A DNA stretch of 64,000 bases from Acidobacteriaceae bacterium dw_441. GTDB lineage: Bacteria; Acidobacteriota; Terriglobia; Terriglobales; Acidobacteriaceae. Every line of letters starts with the position of its first letter. Positions within the stretch are counted from its first letter, which is position 1. The DNA is taken from assembly GCA_018449715.1 (NCBI GenBank), contig JAAVVA010000005.1, positions 1 to 64,000 of the forward strand, given 5' to 3'. A program made the position numbers and the translations under genes. Below the pieces are notes generated by a model that saw nothing but the letters and a program-made list of their open reading frames with translations, made no database searches and was not told the origin of the DNA. Positions 61,344 to 64,000 of this stretch are shown here, piece by piece.

Positions 61344-61946
61344 CTAAAGCAATTGGGCGAGCCACACCGTGCGACCGCCGCAGCTTTGATCCTGAGTTTC
61401 ATGGCTGATAACGGCAAAGCCTTGCTCTTCAAGCAACCGGCGATACTCGTCGCTATCAAGGCTCGCATGGTAGAGCGGCTCTCCTTCGAGCGTTCCAATA
61501 GCCTCTCCATAATCTGTTCCGGAGGTAAACATGAGCGCCGTCCCAGGTGCGGCATGCGCCCGGAATCTCGAGAACATCTGCCTTTGATCGGTGTGGTTCA
61601 GGTGGAAGAAGCTGTCCCATGCAAGGATGCCGTGGAAGGCTTCGGAGAGATCGAGCTTTCGCATGTCTGCGACCAGCGCGCGCTGGCCCTGTAATCCGGA
61701 CTGGAACATGCGGATCATCGCGGACGAAGAGTCAATTCCAGTGATCGCGAATCCCTGTTCAACGACATACTTAGCGATGGGAACCCCGGCGCCGCAGCCA
61801 CAGTCGAGCACGGAACCAGAGGGCGGCAACAGGGCGCAGAAGCGATCCAGCCAGCTTTTCTCGTAAAGCGTTGCCTCTCGTAATCGAGCTTGCACCCACG
61901 ACTCGGCGTGCCGCTCGTACAGGTCGATGATGCTTTCGTCTTCCAT
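61344..61946 (-). CDS. class I SAM-dependent methyltransferase
   Basis: A 200-residue methyltransferase with motif I VLDCGCGAGVPIAKYVVEQG, motif II GIDSSSAMI, and ILAWDSFFHLNHTDQRQMF. The N terminus IIDLYERHAESWVQAR is typical of small-molecule methyltransferases. Substrate unknown. Confidence 0.85.
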   Translation of the reverse strand: MEDESIIDLYERHAESWVQARLREATLYEKSWLDRFCALLPPSGSVLDCGCGAGVPIAKYVVEQGFAITGIDSSSAMIRMFQSGLQGQRALVADMRKLDLSEAFHGILAWDSFFHLNHTDQRQMFSRFRAHAAPGTALMFTSGTDYGEAIGTLEGEPLYHASLDSDEYRRLLEEQGFAVISHETQDQSCGGRTVWLAQLL

Positions 61947-62014
61947 GCTTAGAAGAATCCTATGCTGAGTTGCAGCCGATTCGGATCACCGAGCAGAGAG
62001 TTTCGTAACAACTT

Positions 62015-62060
62015 TCGTCCTCATCCTTCCTGCTTAAAACCTCAGGAAGGATGAGGACGA
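62015..62060. repeat. 17-bp perfect hairpin related to REP-like arms
   Basis: TCGTCCTCATCCTTCCT (62015-62031) pairs with 62044-62060, with a 12-nt loop. The CATCCTTCCT core is shared with REP-like left arms, but the GGGTGC head is missing. It lies 7 bp after the GDPD stop and may end that transcript, despite lacking a T-run. Confidence 0.65.
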
Positions 62061-62067
62061 ATCTACC

Positions 62068-63009
62068 TTACTGGTGCAGCGGAGGGTGCTGGGCGCGCAG
62101 CCAGTCGAGCAGACCGGCGGGGTCGTCGGTGATGATGGCGTCGACGTGCGCGTCGGCCAGCTTCTTCCATCCCTCGACCGTGTTGCTGGTGTAGGGGATG
62201 ACCTTGAACCCGGCCTTGTGGGCGGCGGCGACCTCCTCGGGGGTGGCGAGGCTCTCGTCGGGCGAGAGGAAGTCACCCTTCGAAAGACCGGCGACCTCGG
62301 CGATGTGGACGAAGCTCTTATCCGGGTCGGTGATGCCCATCAGCTTGTCGTACTTCGCCTGACCGAAGAGGGCGGAGAGGCGAATCTCGGGATCGATCTG
62401 CTTCATCGCGTGCAGCGTGCGGAAGTCGAAGCTCTGCAGGATGACGCGCGACTGGAGATGATGGCGGCGGATGGCCTGGTCGATCATCTGGACGAAGACC
62501 TCGGGCGTGGGCGTGATCTCCGGCCTGGTCCGCATGATCTTGGTCTCGATGTTGAAGTCGAAGCTGCCCTTGGGGGCGAGGTCGAGCACTTCGTCGAGCG
62601 TCGGGATGCCGGAATGAGGCACGGCGACCTGCTGGGGGAAGGCCGTAAGCGTGGTCGCGCCGCAGTCGTACTGGCGAAGCTGGGCCAGCGTGACGTCGTG
62701 GATGAAGGTTCCTGCGGGCAGGGCGGGGCCGGAGCAGTGGCGCTCGTTGGCGAGGACGGCCTTCAGGAAGGGGGTATCTCCCTCGGGCTGCACGAGATAG
62801 GGTGAGTGCGAGACGACCAGCACATTGTCCTTGGTCACGGCGACGTCGAGTTCGAGACCGTCGGTCTTGTGGTCGATGGCGAACTGGAAGGCGGGAATCG
62901 TGTTTTCGGGCCGGGAGGCGCGAGCGCCGCGATGGCCGTGAACGAGGATCGTCTGGGCCGGGGCGGGAAGAACCCCCAACAGAAGAAGGGCGATCAGATT
63001 CTTGAACAT
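62068..63009 (-). CDS. exported glycerophosphodiester phosphodiesterase
   Basis: A 313-residue GDPD enzyme that releases glycerol 3-phosphate from phospholipid head groups. Signal peptide (NLIALLLLGVLPAPAQ), active-site HGHRGARASRPENTIPAF, LELDVAVTKDNVLVVSHSP and late IETKIM and TSNTVEGW segments. A likely role is phosphate or glycerol scavenging in the periplasm. Confidence 0.92.
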   Translation of the reverse strand: MFKNLIALLLLGVLPAPAQTILVHGHRGARASRPENTIPAFQFAIDHKTDGLELDVAVTKDNVLVVSHSPYLVQPEGDTPFLKAVLANERHCSGPALPAGTFIHDVTLAQLRQYDCGATTLTAFPQQVAVPHSGIPTLDEVLDLAPKGSFDFNIETKIMRTRPEITPTPEVFVQMIDQAIRRHHLQSRVILQSFDFRTLHAMKQIDPEIRLSALFGQAKYDKLMGITDPDKSFVHIAEVAGLSKGDFLSPDESLATPEEVAAAHKAGFKVIPYTSNTVEGWKKLADAHVDAIITDDPAGLLDWLRAQHPPLHQ

Positions 63010-63149
63010 GGACCGATTCTTCCTGTTGGCGGTTACAGAGGGATAAAGCCCGCAAAATCGCCGCTCCAGAAGCGGCGTTTGTCGAAAAAGTGGCGTTCGG
63101 TGAGTAAAATAGATGAGTTGCGGAAAACGTAAAAAGGAAACGGAGTCAG

Positions 63150-64000
63150 ATGAGCACAGGTGTATTGGCAGGGCAGGTAGAGGCGGCAGCGAAGGCAGCC
63201 GGTCTCGTCGTAGTCGGACAGCAGGAGGGAACGGATTTCTCCGGAGGGCCGACGACGCGCTTTACCCTTGGCCTGGCCTCGAACCCCGCGAAGACGCAGG
63301 TGCTGGAGCTGAGCGCGGCGTTCGACTTCAGCGGAGCCGCCCTGAAGGGCGTCGTCGAGACCTACCTGAAGGAGACGGCCGTCCGTCTGAAGAATCCTCG
63401 CCCGGACTGTTACCTGACGCTGCACGGTCTTCCGCTGAGCTTCGGCAAGTTTGAGTGGCCCTTCCACGGCTCGACCTCGGGCGCGGACACCTACATTGTC
63501 CACGGCGAGGCCCGTCTCGAAGATGGCACCGAGAGCGTTTTGCACTCGAAGGTCGCCGCCTCGATGACCGTTACCTTTGCCGAGGTGGTCGCCGCTCCGG
63601 AGCAGCCGTTCGCCGAGGGCTTTATCCATAACGCGATCCGCAAGACGTTCGACCAGGGCCAGCTGGAACTGGTGAAGAGCGGCAACCGTCAGCCGGTTCC
63701 GGTGACGACGCGCTACTACAGCTCCAAGCAGAAGAAGTTTATTTTCAACGACACCACCGAGGCCCAGCGTCAGGAGTTCCTGGCGGCGAAGGTCTTCTGG
63801 CTGTCGGGAGTGCTGGGCGGCGGCGAGCCGGTCTGGCTGACTGATCCGCGTGACGCGCAGTACCTGAACACGACCGTCGAGGACCTGAAGAAGCAGGCCG
63901 CGGCCCTGGCGCAGGAGGGAATCATCCTGCTGACGCCGGATACCGAGTTCGCGACTCCCTCGGAGGCTCTGATGAGCCACCGCGAGGGGTACGAGCAGGA
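63150..64000 (+). CDS. unknown protein, 3' end outside the window
   Basis: An open frame of 283 codons without a stop by the window end. It starts MSTGVLAGQVEAAAKAAGLV, continues TTRFTLGLASNPAKTQVLEL and YLTLHGLPLSFGKFEWPFHG, and has a helical segment (VEDLKKQAAALAQEGIILLT) near the end. Third-position GC is high throughout, which supports coding. No family is recognised and no signal peptide is seen. AAGGAAACGGAG precedes the ATG. Confidence 0.75.
   Translation, partial: MSTGVLAGQVEAAAKAAGLVVVGQQEGTDFSGGPTTRFTLGLASNPAKTQVLELSAAFDFSGAALKGVVETYLKETAVRLKNPRPDCYLTLHGLPLSFGKFEWPFHGSTSGADTYIVHGEARLEDGTESVLHSKVAASMTVTFAEVVAAPEQPFAEGFIHNAIRKTFDQGQLELVKSGNRQPVPVTTRYYSSKQKKFIFNDTTEAQRQEFLAAKVFWLSGVLGGGEPVWLTDPRDAQYLNTTVEDLKKQAAALAQEGIILLTPDTEFATPSEALMSHREGYEQ

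Overview
The window looks like a chromosome segment from an Acidobacteriota member (class Terriglobia, Acidobacteriaceae; Granulicella/Edaphobacter/Terriglobus-like). The strongest pointer is the pair at 2.0-5.0 kb: an 'acidobacterial duplicated orphan permease' (ADOP) gene overlapping a PadR-type regulator of the acidobacterial subfamily. The high-GC coding bias and the core genes fit. This is judged by reading alone; no database search was possible.

Layout. 0-1.5 kb: a truncated lysR, an HxlR-like remnant and an exported TlpA-type thioredoxin. 2-5 kb: padR-ADOP. 5.5-17.6 kb: housekeeping and envelope genes (dnaB, msrA, mnmG, an M28 peptidase, hydrolases, an MscS channel, a hexose-6-phosphate epimerase, maf). 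16.9-36.6 kb: a phage-derived cluster of about 18.5 kb, with an S24-like regulator, a zinc-ribbon protein, a sigma-like regulator, prohead protease, scaffold, major capsid, connector, tail proteins, a 1,528-residue fibre, large terminase, portal, a hub-like protein and holin-like proteins. It has no visible integrase, small terminase, tape measure, replication gene or endolysin. A HipA-like kinase plus DUF3037 pair with its own terminator sits between terminase and portal. 36.6-42.7 kb: methyltransferase, purE-purK, an NAD(P) aldehyde dehydrogenase, DUF2164, an EF-P-like factor of YeiP/EfpL type, and ruvX. 42.8-49.4 kb: a RAYT transposase, then a lipoate-linked set (2-oxo acid dehydrogenase E2, lipB, lpd) with two toxin-antitoxin modules (RES/Xre-like and VapBC) between lipB and lpd. 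49.6-64 kb: nucleoside hydrolase, panE-like, hemB, a zinc-ribbon membrane protein, mutS2, a tannase/feruloyl esterase, two beta-lactamase-fold proteins, an alcohol dehydrogenase, a methyltransferase, a glycerophosphodiesterase, and an unknown gene running off the end.

The most notable pattern is a family of intergenic inverted-repeat elements. Seven complete copies of about 130-170 bp and six single or variant arms all share the outer motif GGGTGCCCCATCC...GGATGGGGCACCC. One RAYT gene lies between a left arm and a right arm of the same family, and its stop codon is inside the right arm. I read this as an acidobacterial REP/REPIN system with its transposase in place. The copies in this window lie just downstream of gene 3' ends and are absent from divergent promoter regions.
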